From the NCBI GenBank assembly GCA_008360975.2, contig CM039182.1:14170324-14234323 (forward strand): a stretch of DNA of 64,000 nt, read 5' to 3'. The DNA comes from Lichenostomus cassidix (lineage: Eukaryota; Chordata; Aves; Passeriformes; Meliphagidae). How positions within the stretch are numbered: the stretch's first letter is position 1; every line of letters starts with the position of its first letter. Of this stretch, positions 48,622 to 59,960 are shown piece after piece. The translations under genes and the position numbers were made by a program. The notes under the pieces were generated by a model that did no database searches, was not told the origin of the DNA, and worked only from the letters and a program-made list of their open reading frames with translations.

Positions 48622-49189
48622 CATTTTTCTTGCAGAAGAAACTGGAAGTGATGGGTTGGCAGCAGTACTCCATCAGAAGGAAAACCTCTTGCTGTATATG
48701 ATGTTTTATGTTTGTGGACCAAGCAGCAACTTGTTTTTTGCACTTTTGGGGAGGGGAGAAACAGGAGAAATGTTTGACCACTTTAATGAGAATTAAAGAC
48801 AACACTTCAGATTTCTTTGAAAAGTTCAATGTAAAAAATGAATTGAAAAGTTCATAGTTTGCCTTTTTAAAGTATCATTGGAAAAATGTAATATAGATTC
48901 ATACACTGGATTTCTTGGAGAGTAAAACTATTAATCTCAAACTGGATAATCTGGAATTTAATCTCAAAGTTCTTCCATTTGATGGGGAAAAGTCCTACAA
49001 TTTTTCCTGGTATGGAAAAATTCAGTGAAGTTACATCTTAAGCTTGTATAATTATTACAACCTACTCAGATCTGTATGACACTTTTCCAAGGGGTTTCTG
49101 CATGCAGTGACTGTCTTAGACTTGCGCTAACAGTTTGGTTTAGTTATTCAAATCTAATTCTTCACTTGATATCTGCTGCCCTCTTTCCT

Positions 49190-49260
49190 TCTTTTTCTCC
49201 TGTTTTTCTGTTGTTGGTTCTTTTTTTTTTCTACTTCTTTCTTTCTTTTTTTTTTCCCCA
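49190..49260 (+). repeat. Polypyrimidine tract in the 3' UTR
   Basis: About 70 bases almost wholly T and C, with only scattered purines. A possible binding tract for pyrimidine-tract proteins on the mRNA, by inference. Confidence 0.7.
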
Positions 49261-49385
49261 GCAACCTCTCTGGAAGTTCTTTGCTGCTTCCTAGAGCAGC
49301 ACACTATTACACTATTTCAAACACTGAACTTGTAAGAATATCCAGCAATGGATATTTGTCTTGTGGCATAATAGAAGTAATATTT

Positions 49386-49391
49386 AATAAA
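49386..49391 (+). terminator. Candidate polyadenylation signal AATAAA (proximal)
   Basis: AATAAA about 765 bases after the stop, followed by T-rich sequence (TTCATTTTTTCAGG). Confidence 0.5.
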
Positions 49392-50094
49392 CATGTTCAT
49401 TTTTTCAGGGTACGTCCTGAGCTAAGTTTTGTGTTATACTGATCTAAAGCTAAAGTCCTAAGTAAATACCGACTGTAACACTGTATTGAGTTCCTGGTAT
49501 AATGCTGTGGTAGTGGAAGTTCCTTCTTGATGTAAATACAGGCTGTCCTTTTGATTCCTGTATATAATTCAGTTCCTGTATAGTTTAAGAACACTTTAGT
49601 CACACATTTCTAATCATGGGTAGGTTAGCTACAGTAGCATAATGTTTCCAGTGGATGTCTGGGTTTCAGCAGGGAAACAGGTTATGGGGAGGGAGGGAGA
49701 TCTAACTGTGTGCACTTTTAGATGTTAATTACATTTGCGGGCAAATAACTGTAATGCAAATGGTACTGGAGAAATACTGAGTGTGCTTGCTAAATTGTTA
49801 ATGCACTACAAGAAGAGCCTTTTAGGTTATTTAATATGTACAGGATGCATTAGAAAAATGTACTATGAATTCTAACATCTACAAATAGTGAAAGTCATGT
49901 TTTGATAGGTAGATAGATGTTTGATGGAATCCACGATGCTAAATTTAAGATTTTCTTTTTACTTTAATGTAGAATAATTTGTAAAATTGGTTTTGAAAGA
50001 TTTTGTTACAGGGAGCATGGTCTGCTGAAGATTTTTTTAAATGTATTTTTCTAGACTAACTGCTGTATCTGACATATTTGTTATGTCTAACCTG

Positions 50095-50100
50095 AATAAA
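50095..50100 (+). terminator. Candidate polyadenylation signal AATAAA (middle)
   Basis: AATAAA preceded by TGTCTAACCTG and followed by AGTTCTTTTAGAGTTT, giving a transcript with about 1.5 kb of 3' UTR. Confidence 0.55.
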
Positions 50101-50953
50101 GAAAACCAACAGTTCTTTTAGAGTTTACCATACCCATTTCAGACAACACAAAAACCCCCTTTAAACAAGACCAATGTATCTTAGCCCTTAGCATGAGTGA
50201 CAAACAGTTGTCACACTGGACTGAAATATGAATGCCTACTTGATAACCTGACAATATTAGGAACTCCCCAGTCCCCTTCTTTAACAACTTGAATTCTAAC
50301 ATAAGGTTCAGAGAGGGCAGAAGTAATTTATGGATATGAATTTGCAGTCTTTAAAACACATCCCAACTTGGACCCTGCTGTACAGGAAGCAGTTAGGTTG
50401 AGGAAGGGATTGCATGTCAGCAGCCTTAGATCTGCTGTGTCACTCTCTCACAGCCCTGGCTGACAGCAGAGGGGATGTGTGGTGAAGCACTGAGCTGGAA
50501 CCAGATTGATGGTACGAGAATCTCATGAGCATAGGGCTTGCATGAAAAGTTTTTGGAGATAAGAAAGAAGAATAGTAACCTTGTGGCTTTCTCAGTGTCT
50601 TCTTGTGGTAATGGTGAAGTCTTGTGGTTTGTTGCAAAGCAACCTGAGTGAGAGCTGCGAAAGCCTCGTCTCGGCGGTGTGGTGTCAGCCTCCCTCTGGG
50701 CTGCCACGCCCAGCAGAGCTGAGCCTGTGCCCTAGCCTACCAGAAAATATCAACAAAGTTAAATGAAATCTGTGGCTGTACATTACTCAAAACCTGCCTT
50801 TGGCTGTAAAATGAGAAAGAATTCCTGCTGCTACGTGAGTGGGCTTGTTCACCGGCCACCTTTTGTTGAGAGTGTTACCTTTTTCAAAGGAAGAATGCCT
50901 TTTTAAAGCAATTTGATAATGAGGATGTCACACCTTTCCTTGTATTCCCCCAA

Positions 50954-50959
50954 AATAAA
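50954..50959 (+). terminator. Candidate polyadenylation signal AATAAA (distal)
   Basis: AATAAA followed within 30-50 bases by a GT/T-rich stretch (GGTTTTGTGCAGTG, GTTGTCTT), the usual downstream element. Confidence 0.55.
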
Positions 50960-50980
50960 GCATTTTGTTATTACAATATC

Positions 50981-53900
50981 TAGTATGGTTTTGTGCAGTG
51001 AAGTTGTCTTAATATTCTAATTCTTAATTTGGGGAGGGGAGAGTATTGTTTTTAATTGAAAGAGATGTAGGCAAACGCTTGAGACATTCAGGGAGAGGAG
51101 GAAGTCCAAGCTGATGGTACATTTGTTGTGACCATCCTGAAACTCTGCATGTCAGCACATTGGGTTTCTTCACTGCTTGAAAGATCTTGTCCTGTTCCTG
51201 CAGTTAGCTTTCTTTTAAATAATCAAAATGAGGGATTTGCACAAACATTAACATATCCTTGCATTAGATGAAACAGTTAATTTTATATATTCCTTGCTTT
51301 AGGCTCTATATCAGATATGGTTGTGGTTTAAAGTCAATTTAAAGCCTAAATATTAACTTTTTGAGGCCATAACGATGAAGATACTGGAGGTCCAACATTA
51401 GGTATTGGTGCCAGCTGAAATTTTTGTTCTAGCACTAGAGCTGTGTTCAGCTCTCACAGCAGTAGTACCAAGCAACTTTCAAACATGCTTGATCTCTACC
51501 AGATATGGGTTTCTTCACTGTGAAGCTGGAGAGAGAAGTGGACACAAAAAAGGCACATATGCGCAGTCATTCCATGTAAACCAATTTTTTAAGTCGGAGT
51601 TGCATGCAGGAAGCTTGATTTACTTGTAAGTGGATAGGTCATGCTTCCTGCCCAGGCCCAGGCTTTCCTCCCCATCTTCACAGAAATCCATGATAAATTC
51701 CCTTTGTACTCAACCCATTGTATCCTGGCAGGCAAATCCTCGCCTTGCAGCATGGGAGAGAAGGGAGTTTATAGGTAATACAGTATCAGTTTATTCCTAG
51801 GCTGAGCCCTGACTTCTGTCCCTTCAAAGGGAACACCTTTATTTAGCCCTGAAGTAGTGATATTTTCAGAATCAATTGGTTAATTCATAAGCCATAATGT
51901 AACCCAGGCACAGTGGGGCATTCTGCCTGGCCCAGGGGGAGGGACAGCATGTCTGATGAGGCTGCCTGCAGCCGCTGGGGACAGGAGAGCTCCTCTGAAG
52001 AATCTTAATTAGCCTCCACAATTGTGAAGTTTTGTGGGCAAGCAGCTGGTAGGACTGGATCAGGCCTTTACAAAAGTAGCCCTATGTGAATGTGGGACTT
52101 AAATGAACATTCCCCCCCTCTCCAGCTCCCCCAGCATTCTTGTAAACAGAGCACTTGTAAAACAAGCTCACACTGTGTAACAAACCAACATGAAAGACAT
52201 TCAGAGGCGACTTGGCCTCTCAGTCCTTTTTATTGCCTTAAGAATTAAATGGCAGCTCTAATATTATTTTCTTACAACTTCCCCAAACAGATTCGAGTTT
52301 GTTAAGGTACTCAGCTGCTACTTTAAAAAAATAAAAGAAATCTGTGTTGCGTTCAGCAAACTCCGAACTGCAAAGTGGAACAATCAGGTGTAGCGTCAGT
52401 TTTATTTCTCATAGAACCTCATCTTACAGCTTATTACACTAAAATATAGTTGGCTGGGGAAGGGAAGAGAGATCCTTAGTGTGGGAATAAGTAAATGCCA
52501 AACACTGAAGGCAACCAGACAAAGCAGGTGTGATGGACAAGCAAGATAGCAAAGAAACATTCACTCGGAACTGCAGGAATCCAGGCCAGAGACCTGGGAG
52601 AGAGCCAGGTTGCCAAGAGTGCGGCTTGGAGTTGTTTTTTCTTTTTTTCTACTTTGCACTTCTTACAATAGAGATGAAGGCCCAGCTACATTTTTAAAGG
52701 ATAATTTGCTCTGTAAACAGGTGGAGTTGAGTGACATTGCAAAACAGCAGTACCTGCCTTTCTCCATTTTTTGTGGAGTGACTTCTGTGTGTCAGCTCCT
52801 CATGGATCTGCTTGTGTCTAACTTCCCTGGACACAAACACCTGAGTGCCAATGGGAGTCAGAATAATATTCGTTCAACCAGTATCTGTGCAATACAGAAA
52901 TAAACTTGTTCTCAGTTGGGCAGTGTTATCCTTGGGGCACTGAAGGCCTCATCCAAGATCCAGCTATGGTGGCACCAGATCCTGAGAAGCACAGTGGTCC
53001 TGTCTGTTACAACCTCAGCACACCAGAAGAAACAAATACAAAAGAAGCTCAAAAGTGGGAGTATGCAAAAAAAAATAAAACTCCTAGCTAAACTTTCTTC
53101 ACAGCTAGCTCAGATCTGCATGCATTGTACAAATCTGTTCAGACTAGCTTGTTAATTCATAGTGTGAAAGAAACTGTTAAAGATAGGACTTTAACTGTCC
53201 TCTAAAAAAATAAATACTGTAATTAAAAGCTGCTGTTTCTTATATCAGGCACTGTAAGATACATATTAAGCATTATTCAGCCTGTCTAGTTCATCCAGTG
53301 CTGCAGCAGAATGACTGGAATCAAACCTCTGGTGGTGTTTTCTAGCCACTGATGTGCCAGTGCTCTCTGCTTTTACCAAGAGGGTGATGCTGAGCTGGTA
53401 GTGGCTTGGTGGCTTCCTGCATGCAGGTGTCCTGACTAGTTACTTGTTCCAGTAAAGGAGGGAACTAACCTAGAAACAGAACTGAAAAAATCACCTCTTT
53501 CCAAGAAAAAATCTCCTATGACCTGGGCTGGGCCATGCTTTGGCTACAGGCTCCTGACCTGCACAGTGCTGTCACCAAGCTCACCTGCCTGCTGCAGGGT
53601 TGTTCTCCCCTGGCACTGAGTCATTGGGTGCATCTTCTTTGGGTGCTGCCTTGACAAAGCCTCTGCCAACACACCCGTGGGACGTGCTCAACTTCACAGC
53701 TTTCCTCTGGAAGGAAAACTGAGACATGGTTCTGCAGAAGGTAGTGCCTCTCCTGCGGCAGGATGAAGGATGCCACTATGTCTCCCACGATGAAAAAGCT
53801 GTTTCAGAGCTGAAGTGCTGTTCTCACTGATAGACTAGTCCTGCTCTAATCCAAATCAGACCTTTTGCTTCCTTATTTGTACAACAGTCTGGAGCCTGGG

Positions 53901-56900
53901 GGCTGGAATGTGCTGTGCTCTGCCCAGAGCACTGCTTTGCTGGCAGAGGCTGAGGCATGGGCCACTCAGCTATGGACACTTCATCACAAAGCAGTCAGCA
54001 GCATAAAAGCATGGACTAGAGAATTAAAAAATGTTCCTTTCTAGGTAATAGTTAAAGCAGGCTGTGTGCTGCTCCGTGTCACAGAGTGTTCTTCTCCTGT
54101 ATTGCACAAATGTACGTGAGCTGAGCAATTAGGTATTATATTTGGCACAGGACTGAAGGAAAGCAATGTATTTCCATGCAACCTTTGAATTCCCATCCTC
54201 ATTGCTCGTGTAGGCTGAGCAGTGAGCCAGCTGCCAAGAGGACTGCACGATCTTCAGGTTTGCATTAAAACACTGCAGCTGTAGGCTGGCATCATGCTTG
54301 TCACTTTCTTTTGCCTGAGCTTCCCAGCCTGCCCCATTCAAATGCATGAAAATTAACAACTTTCTGTCCACCTTTCCTATTTATGGAGTACAGCAACTCA
54401 GTGCAGCAAGCCAAGTGCTCAGGGCCCTTGGGTACAGCTTCTTACCTTGTATATACACAATTTAGTTAGGGGGAGGAGAAGACAGTTTATTATAAACATT
54501 GAACAGTGGGCGGCATCATTAGCTTTAAAAAATCATAACTTACTCCCCAGGTGGTTGTCCTAATGTGTTCTGGGCTTTCTTTGCATCCCTGGGATGAAAA
54601 GAAAGCCTGAGCACATGATGGGAGGATGCAGCACAAGGAAATGTTGAGTGCTGCTCTTGGTGGCAAGGCAAACTCCACTCTGCCAGCATCAGGCTCAGAT
54701 GACAGAAGCACTGCCCATGCTGTATGAGGCAGAGGTTGGGGGACTAGAGCCTTTCCTTTCCTCCTGCTGCCTTTCTCATTTGCTAGGTTGTGATCTAAGG
54801 CTCATGGTGTGTTGCAGGCCAGACATCATCACTGTAATGGTCCTCTCTGGTTTTATAGAATCTATAAATGGAATTGGCCTGTAGCCTCCCATTTAGCCAT
54901 CGCCTTCCTTGTTCCTACTTGGCCATTCATGGTCTATATCAAATGAAAGCATTTCTTCTGGCCAAAGCCTCCTTCCCATTTTTCTCCTAAAGGAACACTG
55001 CTCAGTTGAGCCAACCTGTCTCATCACCCATGGCAGCACTCACAGCCCTGCTGATGTGCAAATCACTCTGCTTGACATCTGCAGGGGCATGTCCTTGGGA
55101 GGAGCAAAAGCTCACATTAACAGCTGATATATCAAAGTGCTCCAAAATTTACACATCTACTCAGAAGTGTTGGCAAGGAGAACTGGCATCAATTATCAGG
55201 GAGGAAAGTGAAAACCATCACAGGCAGCTGCCCTGGATCTGTGCAGAGGAGCTGTTTACTCTGACTTCTTTCCAGAACAACAGGTTTAGGTGATGTCAAC
55301 ACGCAGGTAACTGCAGCTCTTGTTATCCATGTGAACAAAAGCTTTTCTGAAGCACAAGTGATCACAGCACTGGTAGAAAGTGCCCTCCCTGGGCTGGGCT
55401 GTGGGCGAAGGTGATGGAGCCTGAAGCAGTGCTGGAAAAATGCCTCTCTTGCTGTCACTGGGGCACTGCAAAGGGACCACACTGACCCCCAAAATACAGA
55501 CTGTGGAGAGGGAAGATGAAGAATGGCTTTCAGAAGCTGTCACCTTAGCAGCAGCCCTGGCACAACCTGCTGGTTTTCCCCTAGAACACGTCCCAAAGCC
55601 TCACAAACATTCTGGACAGGGCCAGGACCACAAAATGGGGAAGACCCTGGGGCTCTCCTTCCCTCCTCCTGGCAGAACCCTTCCCTCTGTGTCTCCCACA
55701 GTGGTAATAACCATGACAGCTGCCACACTGTCCTGCAGTGCCCTTGTAGCTTCCATGAGTCAGGTCATCTGGGCAGGAGCTGCCCCACCAGCTGTGCACT
55801 GGACAGGCAAGGAAAAGTTGGAATTACTGCTCAAGGCATGAAAGCCAACGCTTGAAGGACCATGCTGTTGGCTACCTTGTGGCAGCTGGAAGAGGTTTTG
55901 GACACAGAAATACCAAAAACCTTTAACTTGATTATTATTTTGAACGCAAAGCTTGTTGTGACAATGCTTGTGACAAGAGAGCGTCTCAGCATCTTACAAT
56001 TGTGTAAAAAATATTAAGGCTTTGAATATTCAGAGCAAAGATTAAAATAAAAATAAGGCACTTGCTTATTTGGCTTAGTCTAGCACATTTGGCTGACAAA
56101 TTAAAGAATGTACAGAGGTGCTATTTATTACTATTTCACCTGAGCAGGTGATCAGCACAGCAAACAAGTCACAAAATCCTGGGTGAAGTTGGGAGAGCTG
56201 GAAATCATAACCCAGGGCAGAGCAGATGGTGCAGTCATAGTGACTGAGTGACTGCTCCTTTGATCCCACCATCTGGGCCCCCTCCCACCTGCCCTGCAAA
56301 CAAACCCTGGGCAGAGTGTGCAGAGCTCTGCTCCCCACCAAGCTGACCAGCAGCATCTTGCAGTCTTGCACAGACACATTTTATGGTTAAAGCACTGAAA
56401 AGAGAGGGAAGACACAATTAGGAGGACTCTAGTCCTCTTTTTGCAACCTTAACCCTGCTCCTGCTCAATCTGGCAGAACAGCACTGTCACCTTTCCCCAG
56501 GATAATGAAGTCAGCTCTGTCAGACCCTTTCCTAGGGAGGTGAAATATCTGACAAATTCTGGCCCCTGTTACCCATTAAGCACAAATCGTTTCAGAATTG
56601 CCTTGACCTGATCACATCGGTCATCCTTGGTCCTGGTCATCCTCATTACATCTCCTCTGCAGAGCACACTCAGGAACATTACCAGGCTGCAAATTCCCCC
56701 CTTCTCATCCTGCTCCTTGAGTCAGCCCCTGGATGCAGCTCCCCGTGGGCAGGAGGGCTGTGGCTCCTGGCTGAGCCAGGCACACCAGCCAGGGCAAGGC
56801 TCTGGGCTGGCCTCACCAACATGGGCACAAGCAGGAGGCACAGCCTGGGCACAGCTGCATCCTCTGGCTCAAGAGTGCCCTGGAGAGCACAGGCAATGCT

Positions 56901-58559
56901 CACCAGCACAGGGGCAAGTGGGTATTCCAGGAAAATTTCCAGGCCAAGTCCTCTCCTTGCCTGAGATCTCACACTCCTTTGTTGTTTGTTTTACTGTCTT
57001 GCAATGGTTGCAATTCTACCAGCAGAATGAAGATCACAGCTTGGTTTGCAAAAAATACCCACCCAATTATCTGTTGGATCATGTTTATCCTTTATTTTCC
57101 TGGCTGTAAGCAGTCCTGGTAGGCACAGGACCACTCACGTCAGTGAAGGCAACCAGTCTGGGAACTTAGCATTTTTATCCTCATCTGGTTTCTCCCAAAA
57201 AGTGCCATGTGAGGGCTCTGATCTCCCTTTTAAAGGGGTCTCACAGTCTGCCCTTTGAGAGCTCTGCCAGGTCCCTGGCACAGAGCAATCTGTTCACAGC
57301 ATAATTATTCTCTGTTAAGGCCTCAGAGACCATGAGGCTCCTGACATTTTTCACTGCCTGGAGAGGGTAATTTTTCATTGCTTTCCTGAGGACTCTTGTA
57401 CTTCGCAACAGTAATGGAGCATCCAGCTACACCGAGCTGCAGCCTACAGTTTATTTTTATCTCTTGATGGACATAAGCTGAAGGACTTCCAGCTAAGATG
57501 GGGAAAATGGGGAGCTATAAGCAAAGCTGGTAAGTAAACAGAAGCCCCAAGCAGACCACAGATTCTGTCATGGTGTATGTAACACGTTTTGAAATTGTAT
57601 AATAACAAGATATGCTTTATTAAATACTAAGTAAAAAGCAACAGGAGAGACCAGATCTTGAGTTACAATAAAATAAATAAACTCTGAAATACAATCATCA
57701 GTATCTTACTTGTTTCTAACTTTATCTGTCTCTAGCTAAGGATCTAGAGGCCAGATCCAGCTGCAGCTGGTGAGGGATTGTGTCAGCTGAGCTGCTGGTG
57801 GGGAAAAGGCATCACTTCATTGCTGGGATACACACTAAGGAAAGCAGAGCCCAGAAACTGTACTTTGGCAGGATCTGCACATCTCCTGCTAGTTATTGCA
57901 TTTTTTCACATAGTCTGTTTAAAAGAAAGTAATTGTAACAGAAACCACTCTTGCAAGCAGCTGGCAAAAAAAAAATAACAGAGCAGAAAAGGATTGAAAT
58001 TATAGCTCCTATTTGAAGGGCCATTGCATGAAAGAAGTGTTTTCAAATACTTCTGAAATCGAACATCTAATTTAACTTACCAAAACAGATAAGCAACAAT
58101 CTACAAGCCTGAAAAATAAAAACATCTGAGTTTTGCCAAACCTTTCTGGCAATTTGCCAAAGAATAAGTATTTTAATTTCAAGCTGTAAAAAGGGAATTA
58201 GTTCGGAGAATGAAAATGTAAAGCAAAAAACAAACTCTCTTTTCATTTGTTTTTCTGGTAGCATTCCCAGAGCTGCTGCTGAAGGGCAGGCAGGCTGGGC
58301 TGCCTGCTCAGCCTTACAAAGAGTGTGGGGAGAGGGGGGAGGCACAAGCAGGGCTGAGGACACTGCCCTGGGCAGGGCAAATCCTTGCTCCCGAGACAGC
58401 TGAATGCCTTCGTGCCCTGCAATTACTTCTCTCTTGTATTAGACAATCTGCACTTAGGTGACAGAGTAAGAGTCAGTCGAATTTCTTTGGCACAGTCTAG
58501 GGCAAAAATTAGGCTGATGCTGCTTTGCTCCAGACAGGGTGTTTTTTTTTCTTTTCATT
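50981..58559. other. Intergenic region, no gene recognised
   Basis: Beyond the last candidate polyadenylation signal. The 53-57 kb part is GC-richer and has several overlapping open frames on both strands (longest 160 codons at 56627-57109), but none has a recognisable domain or splice structure, and CpG is sparse. In mammals the 3' neighbour of ARHGAP12 is ZEB1 in convergent orientation, so this may be the ARHGAP12-ZEB1 interval; this is inference. Confidence 0.6.
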
Positions 58560-59120
58560 CCTTTTTAAACCCAACCCTAAAATTCAAATTAGGCTCCAGC
58601 TCAAAGCCTTTACCGCCAGGGCATGAATGCTAAATAGCCTGTTCCCTGTCCAATCTGTTCACTGCCTGGCTAATGATTATTCTCCATAGAAACCTCGCCA
58701 GAGTCAGTTATTATTCTCTCCTCATGCACTTGTATCTCTCTTGTATTTATATAAGATTAAGTAGCCCTGTTAAGTTTTTACCTCTCTGATTGGAGCTTAT
58801 TTTAACCTCAATTAAGCCATCAGCCCAGCTTTCTGAAGGCAGAGCAATAGCATAGCCATTATCATTCTCTCCACCTTTTGTATGAAAATGATGTTGAGGA
58901 TTGGTTGCTTTGGGGATTGCTCTGTGGCAGGTAACCAACGCCGAGAGCCGGGGAGGATAAATGGTGCCAGACTCCCAGAGGTGCCGTGGCACTGTGTAAT
59001 TATTGTTCCAGACAGCTGAAAGCAGCAGGGTTTCTGGTTCCCCTGCTTAGTTTCAGTCTGCCATGATTGCTGGCACAGAAAGATGCTGATTGTAAGTAAA
59101 CATTAATTATGCCCTGCTAC
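58560..59120. promoter_or_regulatory. Candidate conserved non-coding element A
   Basis: Unique-looking, balanced composition, no coding potential, with dense homeodomain-type cores (CTAATGATTATT, TCAATTAAG, GTAATTATTG, TTAATTATG) and a CAGCTG E-box (59012 region GACAGCTGAAAG). This texture is typical of deeply conserved developmental enhancers. No alignment was made. Confidence 0.35.
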
Positions 59121-59599
59121 CCCACTGCTAGCATCTCTGGGCTTGCAAGAAACAGAAACACAGTGCTGTGCTTGGCTCCTACTACCAAAAAAAAATCTAT
59201 ACAGATTTCAACTTTCAGGTTTTTGTCTTGCTTGGTCAAGGAACATTGCTCCTAAATTCCATCCTCATGAATAACAAGAGTTATGGTGCTCTTTGTATCA
59301 CTGCTTATGCGCTGTACTTCAATGCTGTTGCTAATATAATGGCAAAAGTACTTATTCTTTGAAGAAGGCATGCTCAGGTGATGCAGCAAGCAATTCTGTT
59401 ATCTGCTCCAGAGCAGAGGAATCATTTTAAAGTCTTTAAAAGAAAAAATAAAAAGCAACCAACCAACAAGGCAAATATAACTTATCAATCATCCTATATG
59501 TCAAGGTAATTTTTTTCAGATGATGTGTTTTTTTTTTTTAAATGTCAGCCTATTCCTTACCCTTTTTTATGTGGCTTTGGGATTTCTTTTTTTCCTCTG
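59121..59599. other. Intergenic spacer, nothing recognised
   Basis: AT-rich with a T-run near 59526-59538. No gene, repeat family or motif cluster recognised. Confidence 0.6.
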
Positions 59600-59960
59600 C
59601 TAAAGGAGGCTTAAAAATGCAGAGCCCACAGTGTGGCAGACGACAAGCCCTGCTCCTTGGGTTGTGTGGACAGTTACAAAGTGATTTCCCTGGCTCTCAA
59701 AATGCAGCCTCGGATGCTGATGGAATTTCGCTGCGCTGTGATTGCACCGCACTGCAGTGAAATAGGTTCAATTTGATTATCTGGCTATTCCATTTCGCCT
59801 ATATTTACAACCTGCCTGACCTCTGGGGGAAGGGGAGGACAGGCAGCCAGTCATGCTGGAGACATTTCAAAAGGTCAAAGCAATACAGCGTTTACCACTA
59901 TAATTCACAGGCTCTACAATTCGGAGATGGTGCTCTCACGACAAAAATTGGCAGATGAAC
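59600..59960. promoter_or_regulatory. Candidate conserved non-coding element B
   Basis: Non-repetitive, with AAAGTGATTTCCC, TTTCGCTGCGCTGTGATTG and TTTGATTATCTGGC-like blocks and retained CpGs in otherwise CpG-poor DNA. It resembles an enhancer-type conserved element. Judged by texture only. Confidence 0.35.

Larger units (their letters stand above)
48622..50980 (+). other. ARHGAP12: ARHGAP12 3' untranslated region (extent uncertain)
   Basis: Follows the stop codon without further coding sequence. AT-rich, with a long pyrimidine tract at about 49190-49260 and several candidate polyadenylation signals. The end is set here by the last candidate signal (50954) plus about 20 bases; shorter forms ending near 49410 or 50120 are equally possible. 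Confidence 0.6.

Noticed and set aside
52610..53155. Adjacent open frames near 52.6-53.2 kb as a possible small gene
   Set aside because: No similarity recognised; the frames do not connect through splice sites and the nearby AATAAA motifs occur often in AT-rich DNA.
55286..55855. Overlapping open frames on both strands near 55.3-55.9 kb
   Set aside because: Open in several frames at once, as expected for GC-rich DNA; no splice sites or protein similarity recognised.
53300..57000. Possible CpG island or promoter
   Set aside because: GC-richer but CpG dinucleotides are sparse and there is no adjacent first exon.
56627..57109. 160-codon + strand open frame in GC-rich intergenic DNA
   Set aside because: Composition-driven: GC-rich sequence has few stops; overlapping frames are also open on the other strand, and no domain is visible.
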